Positions 42,605 to 42,814 of a stretch of DNA of 42,814 nucleotides are shown one piece after another. The DNA is from an uncultured Eggerthellaceae bacterium. GTDB lineage: Bacteria; Actinomycetota; Coriobacteriia; Coriobacteriales; Eggerthellaceae. The first letter of the stretch is position 1, and each line of letters starts with the position of its first letter. The stretch is taken from NCBI GenBank assembly GCA_947626195.1, contig CANQRF010000016.1, positions 1-42,814 of the forward strand, in the 5' to 3' direction. The notes beneath the pieces were generated by a model. The model was not told the DNA's origin, did not search any database, and worked only from the letters and a program-made list of their open reading frames with translations. The translations under genes and the position numbers were made by a program.

Positions 42605-42797
42605 TCACTCCCCCGGAAAACTGGGATGTTGCTTTGTAATAACCACGTTGCCTTGCGAATCTAAAAGAGGTGTTATGCAGCCTGCGAACCCTGATTGCCA
42701 GATGAGATAATTCACGCCTGTTTCCTACCCATTTTTCCATTCCTCCAAAATTGCTCATTCTTTTATAATCCCCTGCCCGTACAAATGACAAGCTCAC
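42605..42797 (-). pseudogene. Frameshifted DUF6440-like fragment
   Basis: In one minus frame the sequence reads ETGVNYLIWQSGFAGCITPL then LDSQGNVVITKQHPSFPGE and stops at 42605, matching the conserved ETGVNYL...GGLTPLLD pattern of DUF6440 proteins. The plausible start (ATG 42758 or GTG 42797, with FGGMEKWV) lies in another frame. Removing one G near 42720-42726 would join them. It is either a pseudogene or a sequencing slip. The window ends just beyond. Confidence 0.5.
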
Positions 42798-42814
42798 TCT
42801 TCATGCCGTTCAGT

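Overview
The window looks like a chromosome segment of an anaerobic actinobacterium of the class Coriobacteriia, probably Eggerthellaceae (a Slackia or Eggerthella relative). This is an inference from gene content: a Tat-exported fumarate-reductase-like flavoprotein, a carbamate kinase, housekeeping genes of Actinobacteria/Firmicutes mixed type, moderately high G+C in the core, and frequent GTG and TTG starts. No rRNA or complete marker gene is present, so genus and species cannot be fixed.

Left arm (1-12.6 kb): a Tat/lipobox flavoprotein followed by a HemW-like radical-SAM relative that has lost all three cluster cysteines; a decayed lactonase-like fragment; an O6-alkylguanine repair methyltransferase; a VapBC-type toxin-antitoxin pair with a perfect palindromic operator; a 624-residue membrane protein with a glycine-zipper C-terminus; a Fic protein with a VbhA-like N-terminal domain, divergent from the membrane protein across a shared promoter; a two-cupin protein; carbamate kinase with a clear terminator; and an AT-rich DUF4143 ATPase gene.

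Core (12.7-33.2 kb): TerC membrane protein, a lipid/diacylglycerol kinase, the run rnd / zinc peptidase / xseA / xseB / HIT protein, acetate kinase and phosphotransacetylase facing each other instead of forming one operon, UDP-galactopyranose mutase with a family 2 glycosyltransferase, dinB and a DegV lipid-binding protein, then a long co-directional run ileS / lspA / rluD-like / hemH / coaC / coaB / Nim-like oxidoreductase. Genes are tightly packed. Three convergent pairs overlap or touch at their stop codons with no room for a terminator.

Right arm (33.4-42.8 kb): an intact tRNA-Pro(GGG) marks the start of a low-density accessory region. It holds a DnaB-like remnant lacking Walker B, a cluster of five small hairpins, a large CAP/Ig-like/SLH surface protein whose best start codon is separated from its reading frame by a run of eight G (a candidate phase-variation switch), a truncated group II intron directly behind that gene's terminator, an orphan toxin-like domain with a coupled small partner, a DUF4160/DUF2442 remnant, an XRE-repressor/glutamine-amidotransferase fusion with its own palindromic operator, a HicAB pair, a chimeric MerR/XRE pseudogene, a TfoX-like protein and a frameshifted DUF6440 fragment. 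The region reads as a site of repeated insertion and decay next to a tRNA gene.
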